Notes: generated by a model not told the origin, from the letters alone. DNA of 64,000 nt from Phocoena phocoena (GCF_963924675.1 NC_089240.1:118177680-118241679); one strand, 5' to 3'; positions 33,145-45,120 are shown, numbered from the stretch's first letter. Numbers and translations: made by a program.

Positions 33145-33720
33145 TGTGGTAGGCAGAATAATGTCCCCCCTTCAACACACACACCAAAGACATCCATGTC
33201 CAGAACCATGTCCCAGAACCTATGAATATGTTACCTCACTTGGTAAAAAAAGACTTTGTAGTTACGATTAAATTAAGGATCTTGCCATGGGGCGATTATG
33301 CTGGATTATCCGGGTGGGCCCAGTGTATAATTACAAGGGTCTTTATAAGGGAAAGAGGAAGAGTCAGAGAAGGAGTTGTGATGAGGGAAGCAGAGATGAG
33401 GGGTAGGAGAGAGAGGGCAGGGAGAGTGAGAGTGGAAGATGCTCTGCTGCTGGCTTTGAAAAGCAGAAGCTAACACACCATTGTAAAGCAATTATACTCC
33501 AATAAAGATGTAAAAAAAAAAAAAGAAAATGGTGGAAGGGGCCACAAATGAAGGAATGCCACTAGTTGCTGAAAAGGCAAGAAATGAATTTTTTTTCCTG
33601 GAGCTGATATCTTGATTACAGGACTCTTAAGTTCCAGAACTGGGAGGTAACACGTTTGGGTTGCGTTGAGCTACTAAGCTTGTGGTCATTTGTTCCAGCA
33701 GTACTAGGATACTTCTAATC
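33145..33720 (+). mobile_element. Ancient LTR-like repeat (MaLR-like), interrupted
   Basis: It begins 'tgtggtaggcagaataatgt' and includes 'cctatgaatatgttacctca', 'gattaaattaaggatcttg', 'tggattatccgggtgggccc' and, after an interruption, 'gagctactaagcttgtggtc' and 'gttccagcagtactaggata'. This is an abundant mammalian solo repeat with LTR-like layout. The family is given tentatively. A tiny L1 splits it at 33463. Confidence 0.65.
33463..33524 (+). mobile_element. 62-bp 5'-truncated L1 insertion
   Basis: Only the last ~49 bp of the L1 3' UTR ('gaagctaacacaccattgta', 'aagcaattatactccaataa') plus a poly-A tail are present. The flanking 'gaaaa' at 33458-33462 and 33525-33529 is a short target duplication. 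The host repeat resumes directly with 'atggtggaaggggccac'. Confidence 0.9.
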
Positions 33721-34395
33721 CTCATCACTAATAGGATGATGATCACTGTTACCCTTCTTCTGTTTTTATAAAAAATGAAATATTTTAAAGGAAAGTATTT
33801 TATATCTTAGTACCTTTAATGGCACTTTTTCTTCCTTTATGAACAAGGGTCTTGCATTTTCATTCTTTTCTAGGCTCACAAATGATATACCTGGCCCTAC
33901 TTTAGAGACATTCAGCGGGGACTGTGCAGTCTGCTGTCTAAAGTGCAGGAGAGCAGTCTGGCCTCAACATAAAGATTTGGAAACCATCAGCATATTACCC
34001 TTAAGAGCAGGTAAGACCACCCAGAAAGAGTAAAAAGAATGGTGATCCTAGGCCTATCCATTCCATATTACATACATATATACACACAGTTCTTTCTGTT
34101 TTTAACTTTTGTTCATTTTCTGATATACAAATAGAGATAACGTTTTATATATATACTGGTGCTTTTCCTTCTGTGAGGTAAATTCCTAGGAGTGGGATTT
34201 CTGGTTCAAGGACATACATTTCAAAAATGAAATAGTAGTTACCATTTCCAGTAGCAAATGGATGGGACTACTCCTTGTTACTTTAATTTGCATTTTTAAA
34301 ATACTAGTGAGCATCTTCTCAAATGTTTACCAATCACCTGGATTTGTTCTTCTGTGAATTGCTAGGTTTTTTTTCTTGTTGTTGTTTGTTTTTTA
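33721..34395 (-). mobile_element. Unassigned DNA followed by an old L1 fragment, antisense
   Basis: 33721-34060 is unassigned. From about 34070, 'cttctgtgaggtaaattcct', 'aggagtgggatttctggttc' and 'actttaatttgcatttttaa' read as antisense L1M ORF2 end. The younger L1 begins immediately after. Confidence 0.5.
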
Positions 34396-37129
34396 AATAT
34401 CTTTATTGGAGTATAACAGCTTTACAATGGTGTGTTAGTTTCTGCTTTATAACAAAGTGAATCAGCTATATGCATACATATATCCCCATATCTCCTCCCT
34501 CTTGTGTCTCCCGCCCACCCTCCCTATCCCACCCCTCTAGGTGGTCACAAAGCACCCAGCTGATCTCCCTGTGCTATGCAGATGCTTCCCACTAGCTATC
34601 TATTTTACATTTGGTAGTGTATATATGTCCATGCCACTCTCTCACTTCGTCCCATCTTACCCTTCCCCCTCCCCGTGTCCTCAAGTCCATTCTCTATGTC
34701 TGCGTCTTGATTCCTGTCCTGCCCCTAGGTTCTTCAGAACCATTTTTTAAAATTAAGATTCCATATATATGTGTTAACATACAGTATTTGTTTTTCTTTT
34801 TCTGACTTCCCTCTGTATGACAGACTCTAGGTCCATCCACCTCACAACAAATAACTCAATTTCGTTTCTTTTTATGGCTGAGTAATATACCACTGTATAT
34901 ATGTGCCATATCTCCTTTATCCATTCATCTGTCGGTGGACACTTAGGTTGCTTCCATGTCCTGGCTATTGTAAATAGAGCTGCAATGAATATTGTGGTAC
35001 ATGAATTTTTGAATTATGGTTTCCTCAGGGTAGATGCCCAGTAGTGGGATTGCTGTGTCATATGGTAGTTCTATTTTTAGTTTTTTAAGGAACCTCCATA
35101 CTGTTCTCCATAGTGGCTGTATCAATTTACATTCCCACCAACAGTGTAGGAGGGTTCCCTTTTCTCCACACCCTCTCCAGCATTTATTGTCTGTAGATTT
35201 TTTGATGATGGCCATTCTGACTGGTGTGAGGTGATACCTCATTGTAGTTTTGATTTCCATTTCTCTAATGATTAGTGATGTTGAGCATCCTTTCATATGT
35301 TTGTTGGCCATCTGTATATCCTCTTTGAAGAAATGCCTATTTAGGTCTTCTGCCCACTTTTGGATTGGGTTGTTTGTTTTTTTGATATTGAGCTGCATGA
35401 GCTGCTTCTATATTTTGGAGATTACTCCCTTGTCAGTTGCTTCATTTGCAAATATTTTCTCCCATTCTGAGGGTTGTCTTTTCATCTTCTTTTTGGTTTC
35501 CTTTGCTGTGCAAAAGCTTTTAAGTTTCATTAGGTCCCATTTGTTTATTTTTGTTTTTATTTCCATTTCTCTAGGAGGTGGGTCAAAAAGGATCTTGCTG
35601 TGATTTATGTCACAGAGTATTCTGTCTATATTTTCTTCTAAGAGTTTTATAGTGTCTGGCCTTACATTTAGGATTTTAATACATTTTGAGTTTATTTTTG
35701 TGTATGGTGTTAGAGAGTGTTCTAATGTCATTCTTTTACATGTAGCTGTCCAGTTTTCCCAGCACCACTTATTGAAGAGGCTGTCTTTTCTCCATTGTAT
35801 ATTCTGGCCTCCGTTATCAAAGATAAGGTTCCCATATGTGCGTGGGTTTATCTCTGGACTTTCTATCCTGTTCCATTGATCTATATTTCTGTTTTTGTGC
35901 CAGTACCATACTGTCGATTACTGTAGCTTTGTAGTATAGTCTGAAGTCAGGGAGCCTGATTCCTCCAGCTCTGTTTTTCTTTCTCAAAATTGTGAAACTT
36001 TTTGTTCTAGTTCTGTGAAAAATGCCATTGGTAGTTTGATAGGGATTGCATTGAATGTGTAGATTGCTTTGGGTACTATAGTCATTTTCACAATGTTGAT
36101 TCTTCCAATCCAAGAACATGGTATATCTCTCCTTCTGTTTGTATCATCTTTAATTTCTTTCATTAGTGTCTTATAGTTTTCTGCATTCAGGTCTTTTGTC
36201 TCCTTAGGTAGGTTTATTCCTAGGTATTTTATTCTTTTTGTTGCCATGGTAAATGGGAGTGTTTCCTTAATTTCTCTTTCGTTATTTTTCATCATTAGTG
36301 TATAAGAATGCAAGAGATTGCTGTGCATCGATTGTGTATCCTGCTACTTTACCAGATTCGTTGATTAGCTCTAGTAGTTTTCAGGGAGCATCTTTAAGAT
36401 TCTCTATGTATCGTATCATGTCATCTGCAAACAGTGACAGTATTACTTCTTCTTTTCTGATTTGGGTTCCTTTTATTTCTTTTTCGTCTCTGATTGCTGT
36501 GGCTAAAACTTCCAAAACTATGTTGAATTATAGTGGTGAGAGTGGGCAACCTTGTCTTGTTCCTGATCTTAGTGGAAACAGTTTCAGTTTTTCACCATTG
36601 AGAATGATGTTGGCTGTGGGTTTGTCATATATTGAGGTAAGTTCCCTCTATGCCCACTTTCTGGAGAGTTTTTATCATAAATGGGTGTTGAATTTTGTCG
36701 AATGCTTTTTCTGCATCTATTGAGATGATCATATGGTTTTTATCCTTCAGTTTGTTAGTATGGTGTATCACATTGATTGATTTGCGCATATTGAAGAATC
36801 CTTGCATTCCTGGGATAAACCCCACTTGATCATGGTGTATGATCCTTTTAATGTGCTGTTGGATTCTGTTTGCTAGTATTTTGTTGAGGATTTTTGCATC
36901 TATGTTCAGCAGTGATATTGGCCTGTAGTTTTTTGTGTGTGTGTGACATCCTTGTCTGGTTTTGGTATCAGGGTGATGGTAGTCTCGTGAATGAGTTTTG
37001 GAGTGTTCCTCCCTCTGCTATATTTTGGAAGAGTTTGAGAAGGATAGGTGTTAGCTCTTCCCTAAATGTTTGATAGAATTCACCTGTGAAGCCATCTAGT
37101 CCTGGGCTTTTGTTTGTTGGAAGATTTTT

Positions 37130-37338
37130 TTTTTTTTTTTTTTTTTGTGGTACACGGGCCTCTCACTGTTGTGGCCTCTCCCATTGTGGAGCACAGGCTC
37201 CGGACATGCAGGCTTAGTGGCCATGGCTCACGGGCCCAGCCGCTCCACAGCATGTGGGATCTTCCCGGACCGGGCCACGAACCTGTGTCCCCTGCATCGG
37301 CAGGTGGACTCTCAACCACTGCGGTACCAGGGAAGCCC
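37130..37338 (-). mobile_element. CHR-type SINE, short form, in L1 ORF2
   Basis: A T-tail, 'gtggtacacgggcctctcac' and the terminal 'accagggaagccc' define it. The exact target duplication 'tgttggaagattttt' occurs at 37115-37129 and 37339-37353. Diverged positions such as 'gccattgtggagcacagg' suggest it is older than the 29751 copy. Confidence 0.96.
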
Positions 37339-38470
37339 TGTTGGAAGATTTTTAATCACAGTTTCAATTTCAGTACTTGTGATTGGTCTGTTTATATTTT
37401 CTATTTCTTCCTGGTTCAGTCTCAAAAGGTTGTACTTTTGTAAGAATTTGTACATTTCTTTCAGGTTGTCCATTTTATTGGCATAGAGTTGCTGTAGTAA
37501 TCTCTCATGATCCTTTGTATTTCTGCAGTGTCAGTTGTTCCTTCTCCTTTTTCATTTCTAATTCTATTTATTTGAGTCTTCTCCCTTTTTTTTCTTGATG
37601 AGTCTGGCTAATGGCTTATCAATTTTGTTTATCTTCTCAAAGAACCAGCTTTTAGTTTTATTGATCTTTGCTATCGTTTCCTTCATTTCTTTTTCATTTA
37701 TTTCTGCTCTGATCTTTATGATTTCTTTCCTTCTGTTAACTTTGGGGTTTTTTTGTTCTTCTTTCTCTAATTGCTTTAGGTGTAAGGTTAGGTTGTTTAT
37801 TTGAGATATTTCTTGTTTCTTGAGGTAGGATTTTATTGCTATAAACTTCCCTCTTAGAACTGCTTTTGCTGCATCCCATAGGTTTTGGGTTGTCGTGTTT
37901 TCCTTGTCATTTGTTTCTAGGTATATTTTGATTTCTTCAGTGATCTCTTGGTTATTTAGTAGTGTATTGTTTAGCCTCCATTTGTTTGTATTTTTTACAG
38001 TTTTTTCCTGTAATTAATATCTAGTCTCATAGTGTTGTGTTTGGAAAAGATACTTGATACGATTTCAATTTTCTTAAATTTACCAAGGCTTAATTTGTGA
38101 CCCAAGATATGATCTATCCTGGAGAATGTTCCGTGAGCACTTGAGAAGAAAGTGTATTCTGTTGTTTTCAGATGGAATGTCCTATAGATATCAATTAAGT
38201 CCATCTTGTTTAACGTCTCATTTAAAGCTCGTGTTTCCGTATTTACTTTCATTTTGGATGATCTGTCCTTTGGTGAAAGTGTCCACAGAAAGTCCCCTAC
38301 TATGATTGTGTTACTGTTGCCTTCCCCTTTTATGGCTGTTAGCATTTGCTTTATATATTGAGGTGCTCCTTTGTTGGGTGCATAAATATTTAAAATTGTT
38401 ATATCTTCTTCTTGGATTGATCACTTGATCATTATATAGTGTCCTTCTTTGTCTCTTGTAATAGTCTTTA

Positions 38471-38673
38471 TTTTTTTTTTTGCTGTACGCAGACCTCTCA
38501 CTGTTGTGGCCTCTCCCGTTGCGGAGCACAGGCTCTGGACGTGCAGGCTCAGCGGCCATGGCTCACGGGCCCAGCCGCTCTGCAGCATGTGGGATCCTCC
38601 TGGACTGGGGCACGAGCCCATGTCCCCTGCATCGGCAGGCGGACTCTCAACCACTACGCCACCAGGGAAGCCC
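38471..38673 (-). mobile_element. CHR-type SINE, short form, in L1 ORF2
   Basis: A T-tail, 'tgctgtacgcagacctctca' and a terminal 'accagggaagccc'. The target duplication is 'aatagtctttattt' on both sides. The L1 reading resumes for only about 60 bp before the next SINE. Confidence 0.96.
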
Positions 38674-38734
38674 AATAGTCTTTATTTTAAAGTTTATTTT
38701 GTCTGATATGAGAATTGCTACTCCAGCTTTCTTT

Positions 38735-38940
38735 CTTTCTTTTTTTTTTGCGGTATGCGGGCCTCTCACTGCTGTGGCCTCTCCCGTTGTGGAGCACAGG
38801 CTCTGGATGCGCAAGCCGAGCAGCCATGGCTCACAGGCCCAGCTACTCTGCAGCATGTGGGATCCTCCTGGACCAGGGCACGAACCCGCGTCTCCTGTAT
38901 TGGCAGGCGGACTCTCAACCACTGCGCCACCAGGGAAGCC
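38735..38940 (-). mobile_element. CHR-type SINE, short form, in L1 endonuclease region
   Basis: A T-tail, 'gcggtatgcgggcctctcac' and the terminal 'accagggaagcc'. The target duplication 'ctccagctttcttt' is at 38721-38734 and 38941-38954. It carries distinctive changes ('gaccagggcacgaacccgcg', 'tctcctgtattggcagg'). Confidence 0.96.
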
Positions 38941-39215
38941 CTCCAGCTTTCTTTTGATTTCCATTTTCATGGAATACCTTTTTCCATCCCCTCACTTTCA
39001 GTCTGTATGTGTCCCTAGGTCTGAAGTGGGTCTCTTGTAGACAGCATATTAATGGGTCCTGTTTTTGTATCCAGTCAACCAGTCTATATCTTTTGGTTGG
39101 AGCATTTAATCCATTTATATTTAAGGTAATTATCGATATGTATGTTCCTATTACCATTTTTTTACTTGTTTTGTGTTTGTTTTTGTAGGTCTTTTCCTTT
39201 ACTTGTGTTTCCTGC

Positions 39216-40106
39216 CTAGAGAAGTTCCTTTAGCAGTTGTTGCAAAGCTGGTTTGGTGGTGCTGAGTTCTCTTAGCTTTTGCTTGTCTGTAAAGGTTTTA
39301 ATTTCTCCATCAAATCTGAATGAAATCCTTGCTGGGTAGAGTAATCTTGGTTGTAGTTTTCTCTCCTTCATCACTTTAAATACGTCCTGCCAGTCCCTTC
39401 TGGCTTGCAGAGTTTCTGCTGAAAGATCAGCTGTTAACCTTATGGGGATTCCCTTGTGTGTTATTCGTTTTTCCCTTGCTGCTTTTAATATTTTTTCTTT
39501 GTATTTAATTTTTGATAGTTTGACTAATATGTGTCTTGGTATGTTTCTCCTTGGATTTATCCTGTATGGGACTCTCTATGCTTCCTGGTCTTGATTAACT
39601 ATTTCCTTTCCCATATTACGGAAGTTTTCAACTATAATCCCTTCAAATATTTTCTCAGTCTCTTTCTTTTTCTCTTCTTCTTCTGGGACCCCTTTAATTC
39701 GAATGTTGGTGCGTTTAATATTGTCCCAGACGTCTCTGAGACTGTCCTCAATGCTTTTCATTCTTTCTTCTTTATTCTGCTCTGCAGTAGTAATTTCCAC
39801 TATTTTATCTTCCATGTCACTTATCCGTTCTTCTGCCTCAGTTATTCTGCTGTTGATTCCTTCTAGATAAGTTTTAATTTCATCTATTGTGTTGTTCATC
39901 ATTGTTTGTTTGCTCTTTAATTCTTCTAGGTCCTTGTTAAATGTTCCTTATATTTTCTCCATTCTATTTCCAAGATTTTGGATCATCTTTACTCTCATTA
40001 CTGTGAATTCTTTTTCAGGGAGACTGCCTATTTCCTCTTCATTTGTTTGGTCTGGTGGGTTTTTACCTTGCTCCTTCATCTGCTGTGTGTTTCTCTGTCT
40101 TCTCAT
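39216..40106 (-). pseudogene. L1 ORF1 pseudogene
   Basis: ORF1p is the RNA-binding coiled-coil chaperone of L1. The ATG at 40106 opens MRRQRNTQQMKEQGKNPP, the coiled coil includes INSRITEAEERISDMEDKI near 39820, and the RRM begins NIRIKGVPEEEE near 39690. The frame closes with a TAG at 39216-39218, giving about 297 codons. A premature TAA interrupts it in the N-terminal part near 39953 (MEKI then stop), where the family normally continues. It is not functional. Confidence 0.9.
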
Positions 40107-40727
40107 TTTGCTTAAGTGACTGTGTTTGGGGTCTCCGTTTCGCAGGCTGCAGGTTCGTAGTTCCCGTTGTTTTTGGTGTTTGCCCCCAGTGGCTAAGGTT
40201 GGTTCAGTGGCTTGTGTAGGCTTCTTGGTGGAGGGGACTGGTGCCTGTGTTCTGGTGGATGAGGCTGGGTCTTGTCTTTCTGGTGGGCAGGACTGAGTTC
40301 GGTGGTGTGTTTTGGGGTGTCTGTGACCTTATTATGATTTTAGGCAGCCTCTCTGCTAATGGGTGGGGTTGTGTTCCTTCCTAGTTGTGTGGCATGGGGC
40401 GTCCAGTATTGGACTTTGCTGTCCATTGGGTGGAGCTGGGTCTTAGCGTTGAGATGGAGATCTCTGGGAGAGCTTTCACCGATTGATATTATGTGGAGCC
40501 GGGAGGTCTCTGGTGCTCCAATGTCCTGAACTCGGCTCTCCCACCTCCGAGAATCAGGCCTGACACTCGGCGGGAGTACCACGATCCTGTCAGCCACATG
40601 GCTCTCCCTGGACAGATTCCTGGAGTCTTCCTCTCTGAAGTGTTCAGAAGTGCTGCTAAAGGAGGTAGGGTGGCAGGATGCTGGGGCAGCTCGGAAAAGA
40701 GAAGAGGAAAAGCTGCTTGTTTTCATA
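40107..40727 (-). promoter_or_regulatory. L1 5' UTR (former internal promoter)
   Basis: This GC-richer block upstream of ORF1 contains repeated 'ggtgg' and 'tgtgttttggggtgtctg'-type text and no ORF1-like coding. In L1 elements this region holds the internal RNA polymerase II promoter. Activity cannot be judged from sequence, and the block may be incomplete at its outer end. Confidence 0.7.
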
Positions 40728-41963
40728 TATGCTTTCTCTCTCTCTCTATCCCTGTCTCTCATTTTATTATTTTTGAAAAATTATCTACACACGGCCAATA
40801 CTTCATATTGTTAGTTATTTTAATTTTAGCCAGTCTAGTGTGTGTGACGTGGTATCTGATTATAGTTTTAGTTTCCTTTTCTCTGATGACTAATGACACT
40901 GAGCATCTTTTCATGTGCTTTTTTGCCATTCTTATATCTTCTCTTGTTAATGCCTTTTGACGTTCTTTGGCCATTTGCAAAATTATAGATTTGAAGCCTT
41001 CTACTCTCATAAGTGTTTAAAATATATGTGTATGCAGGTGTATGTGTATATTTAGCATATCAGTTGTCTAATAAATTTGTTTAGGATATATTTTGTCATT
41101 TAAATCTCATTATTTTTTCACTGTGGTAATATACACATAAAATAATAAAATAATAAACAAATATATAATATAAAAATATAAAATAATGTAAAAGCACACG
41201 GTTCAGTGGCATTAAGTACATTACACTGTTGTGCAGCCATGATTACTACCCATTTCCAGAGCTTTATTATCATCACAAACTGAAACTCTGTACCCATTAA
41301 AAATAATTACATTTTAAAAATAGTCAAATATGTCAGGCTTTTCTTTTCTAGTGTCTATTCTTCTGATCTTGATTAAAAAGTTTTCCTGCCTGTCTGGATT
41401 GTATGTGTGATTTCTTAGATATTTTTGGAACCATCTTTGTTGTTTCATTTTTAAGTCTAAATATTTAATACACTTATAATTTTTTTTATATATGGTGTGA
41501 AGGAGGGAACAGACTCCATTTTCTTCCAAGTGGAGTGCCAAATATATGTAACCAGTGCATACATTAAGACTCTTTTCCCCATTGAATTACAATCTCATCT
41601 TTGTCCTAGACTATCGTAAATACTGGGATCTGTTTCTGGCACTTTGTACCACTGATCCAGTTGTCTGTTTCTATGTCAATATTCTATTGTTTAGTTACAG
41701 TTTAATGCTTGAAAAATGAAATTCCACCTCACCATTCTCCTTCATGATTTTCCTGGATATTCTCAGACATGTATGTTTCCACATGGATTTTAATATTATT
41801 TTATTTAATTAAAAACACACAAAGCTATTGGGGTTCTAATAGGTATTACATTCATTTATATATTATTTTTGAGAGAATTGACATTTTTATAATACTGTCT
41901 ATCTATCCAAGAAAATAGTGTATTCTTTATTTTCAGATTGAATTTTGTGCCTTTAATAAAATT

Positions 41964-42046
41964 TTTTCTTTAAAAATTTTTTTTTATTGGAGTATGGTTA
42001 ATTTACAATGTTATGTTAGTTTCAGATGAACAGCAAAGTGAATCAG

Positions 42047-42081
<35 letters not shown>

Positions 42082-42228
42082 CACTCTTTTTTTTAATATA
42101 TATTCTGTTCCCATATAGGTTATTACAGAGTACTGAGTAGAGTTCCCTGGGCTATACAGCAGCTTCTTATTAGCTATCTATTTTATATATCGTAGTGTGT
42201 ATATGTCAGTCCCAATCTCCCTAATGTT
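41964..42228 (-). mobile_element. Younger L1 3' end fragment
   Basis: 'attggagtatggttaattta', 'gttatgttagtttcagatga' and 'ccctgggctatacagcagct' read as an antisense cetartiodactyl L1 3' UTR. A TA microsatellite lies within it. Confidence 0.88.
42048..42078 (+). repeat. (TA)n microsatellite inside L1
   Basis: An uninterrupted TA array of about 31 bp. Confidence 0.95.
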
Positions 42229-42619
42229 TTCTTTGTCTAGTTTCTGTACTTCTCGTATTGAGTTTATTCCTAACACTAATATGCATGCTATTGTTGGTGA
42301 AATATTGTCTCTCATTTCCACTTGATTTCCTTTGCTCAATTTAATGTCTGTGAGATTCATCCATGTTGTACGTAAAAGTAGTTTGTTCTTTTGAATACTG
42401 AATAGTATTCTTGTGTATTTAATATACTACAAGTTATTTATCCATTCACCTGTTGATGGATATTTGGCTAATATGAATAAAGCTGCTGTGAACGACCTTT
42501 TACAAGGTTTTTTAAAAATGGATATATGTTTACATTTCTCTCTGGTAACTTCCTAACTGTGGAAGTTCCTCTAGGTGTATGTTTAACTTTATAAGAAACT
42601 GCCCAACTTTTAAAAAGTG

Positions 42620-42648
42620 GTTTAAAATGGTTTAAAACCATTTTAAAC
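42620..42648. repeat. 12-bp-arm palindrome in old L1
   Basis: 'gtttaaaatggt' (42620-42631) and 'accattttaaac' (42637-42648) are exact reverse complements with a 5-nt loop. The family sequence at this point has only one such arm, so the palindrome appears to have arisen after insertion. Confidence 0.85.
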
Positions 42649-43078
42649 TCCCACCAGCAATGTAGAATAATTCCGTTTGCTCCAGATCTAGGTCAACATT
42701 TCATCCTGCCAGTCTTTTTAATTTTAGCCATCTTAGTGGGTGTGAAGTGGTATCTAATTGTAGTTTTAAATTGCATTTCCGCAATGACTAATGCCGTTGA
42801 ACACTTTTTCATGTACTTACTGGACATTTGTATGTTTTCCTTGGGAAGTGTCTGTTCAAAATCTTTTGCCAGTTATTTTAAGTTGAGTTGTTTGTTTTTC
42901 TATTATTGATTTATTTGTTGGAGTTCTTTTGTCAGTCCTTTGTCAGTTGTATGTATTGAGAATATTTTCACCCACCTTGGGAGAGTTTATTTTCTTAACC
43001 ATATACTTTGAAGAATAAATCTTTATAATTTTAAATGACTTTCAATTCATCACTTTTTTCATTTGATGCTTTCTTTAC

Positions 43079-43087
<9 letters not shown>

Positions 43088-43114
<27 letters not shown>

Positions 43115-43304
43115 GGTACGCGGGCCTCTCACTGTTGTGGCCTCTCCCGTTGCGGAGCACAGGCTCCGGACGCGCAGGCTCAGCGGCCATGGCTCAGGGG
43201 ACCAGCCGCTCCGCGGCATGTGGGATCTTCCCAGACCGGGGCACGAACCCGTGTCCCCTGCATCGGCAGGCAAACTCTCAACCACTGCGCCACCAGGGAA
43301 GCCC
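43088..43304 (-). mobile_element. CHR-type SINE, short form
   Basis: A long T-tail, 'gcggtacgcgggcctctcac', 'gttgcggagcacaggctccg' and the terminal 'accagggaagcccc'. The target duplication 'ctttactgcctttt' is exact. The sequence is close to consensus, so it is a young copy. Confidence 0.97.
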
Positions 43305-43429
43305 CTTTACTGCCTTTTGTACTCTTGTTAAGGAATCTTTATCTACTTCAAAGTCATGAAGAGATATACTCATTTTTTATTAGAAGCATTATAGATTTAG
43401 CTTTTATATTTAGACTCAAGTTAATTTTT

Positions 43430-45120
43430 TAAATTGGGATATACCTTGCATACCATGAATTCACCATTTTAAAGTGTACAATTCAGTAAATTTTAGTATA
43501 TTCACAAGGTTGTCAACCATCACCGCTATCTAATTCGAAAACATTTTCAGCACTTCCCAAAGAAACCCTATACCTCTTAGTAGTCATTTCCCATTTTTCC
43601 CTCCCCGCACCGCTGGAAACCATTAATCTACTTCTGGTCTCCATGGATTTGCCTATTCTAGGCATTTCATATAAAAGGAATCCTATAATAGCTGACCTTT
43701 TGGGTCTGGCTTCTTGTATTTAGCACAGTGTGTTCAGAGTTCACCTATGTTATAGCATGTATGGGTACTTGATTCCTATTTATGGCAGAATAACCTTGCA
43801 CTGTATGGGCATAACACATTTTGTTTATCCATCAGTTAATGGACATTTAGGTTGTTTCCACTTTTTAGCTTTTATGAATAATGCTGCTATGATCATTTTT
43901 GTACAAATTTCTGTATATAGATATGTTTTCCATTCTCTTGGGTATATACTTAATTGTGAAATGTCTGGATCATAGAACTTTATGTTTAATCTCTCTTCTT
44001 TGTGTTGTCATGGTGCCTTTATCAAATATCAAAAAATTATATATGTGTGGGTTTATTTCTGGGCTCAGTATTTTGTTTTAGTTTTTAAATTTGTTTATCC
44101 TATGGCAGTAGCACACTGTTTTGATTATTGTAGATTTAAAGTAAATATTGAAATCAGGTAGTGTGTGTTCTCCCACTTTGTTCTTTATTTCAAGATTGTT
44201 TTGGCTATTCTATATGCTTTGCAATTTCATGTAAATTTTAGGATCAGCTTGTCAGTTTCTTTCAAAAGGTCTGCTTGGATTTTGATTGGGAGTATGTTAA
44301 TTATATTTGGGGAAAATAGACATCTTAACAATATTGCATAATCCAAGTTTTGAATTTGGTATATACCACCATTTATTTAGGTCTTTTAATACTTCTCTTA
44401 GCAATATTATTTTTTCCTTAAATGTTTGATAGAATTGACCAGTGAAACCATGAAACTCACTGGTCCTGAGCCTGGAGTTTTCTCTGTAGAGAGTTTGCTT
44501 TTTATAAAATCAGCTTTTTTGAAGTATGATTTATAATAAAACTCATCTATTTTAACTGCATAGTTTAATGAGTTTGGCAAATAATGTCCTTTGCAAATAG
44601 AGTTTTACTTTTTCCTTTCTGATCTCTGTACCCTGGCTAGAACCTCCAGTACAGTGTTAAATAGAAGAGGTGAGAGCAGTTATCTTTGCCATTTCCTTCA
44701 TCTGAAGGGGAAAGCATTCAGAATTTCATTGTTAGTGTGGAATTTTTGTAGGAGCCCTTTATCCGTTTAAAGAAGTTTTCTTCTGGTCCTAGTTTTAAGA
44801 GTATTTTTTTCCTTTCATCATGAATGAGATTTGATTTTATCAAACGCTTTTCTGGTATCTATCGGGTTGATCATATAGTTCTTCTTTGTTATTCTTTTAA
44901 TAAGTATATTACATTGAATGAATTTCAAATGTTAAATCTCCCTTGAGTTCCTGGGACAAACCCCATTAGATCATAACATATTAAAAATTTTGTATATTAC
45001 TGGATTGATTTGCTAATATTTTACATATCCATGAGAGATACTGCTATGTAATTTTCTTTTAATGTCTTTCGTTTTGGCATCAGAGCAATGATGGACTCAC
45101 AAAATGAGGTGGGAATGTTC
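43430..45120 (-). mobile_element. Old L1M fragments, antisense
   Basis: The left part is an antisense L1M 3' UTR ('accttgcataccatgaattc', 'gtgtacaattcagtaaattt'), followed by ORF2 text ('atcagttaatggacatttag'). At about 44505 a second 3' UTR-like piece begins, and RT-region text follows ('aatgagatttgattttatca'). At least two separate fragments are joined. Confidence 0.75.

Larger units (their letters stand above)
34750..39157 (-). pseudogene. L1 ORF2 pseudogene (APE, RT, C-terminal Cys motif)
   Basis: The start reads MVIGTYISIITLNINGLNAP at 39157, the ORF2 apurinic-like endonuclease N-terminus, followed by WIQKQDPLICCLQETHF. The RT region includes [17 protein letters not shown] near 36720 and the FADD motif at 36420-36431. 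The C-terminus has the Cys-rich [19 protein letters not shown] segment near 35150, characteristic of ORF2p. Stops, frameshifts and three SINE insertions (37130, 38471 and 38735) destroy it. The usual stop after the MEYYSAIKRN region appears lost near 34745. Confidence 0.93.
34396..40727 (-). mobile_element. Near-full-length L1, minus strand, with three nested SINEs
   Basis: Reading right to left: a GC-richer 5' UTR (about 40107-40727), ORF1 (40106 down to 39216), a short spacer, ORF2 (39157 down to about 34750) and the 3' UTR (to about 34396). SINEs sit at 37130-37338, 38471-38673 and 38735-38940. Removing them leaves roughly 5.7 kb, close to a complete mammalian L1. Both ORFs carry stops and the element is dead. 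The exact 5' boundary is inferred from the composition change near 40727. I found no convincing target duplication. Confidence 0.92.
40740..43430 (-). mobile_element. Cluster of old L1 (L1M-type) fragments, antisense
   Basis: Several diverged ORF2 and 3' UTR pieces follow one another. The part at 40800-41000 is an ORF2 C-terminal segment. 41100-41300 is a 3' UTR. 41750-41960 with 42230-42360 is ORF2. 42360-43080 with 43305-43430 is a further ORF2 end ('ccattcacctgttgatggat', 'gtgggtgtgaagtggtatct'). A younger L1 3' end (41964-42228) and a SINE (43088) interrupt them. No frame is intact. Confidence 0.75.
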
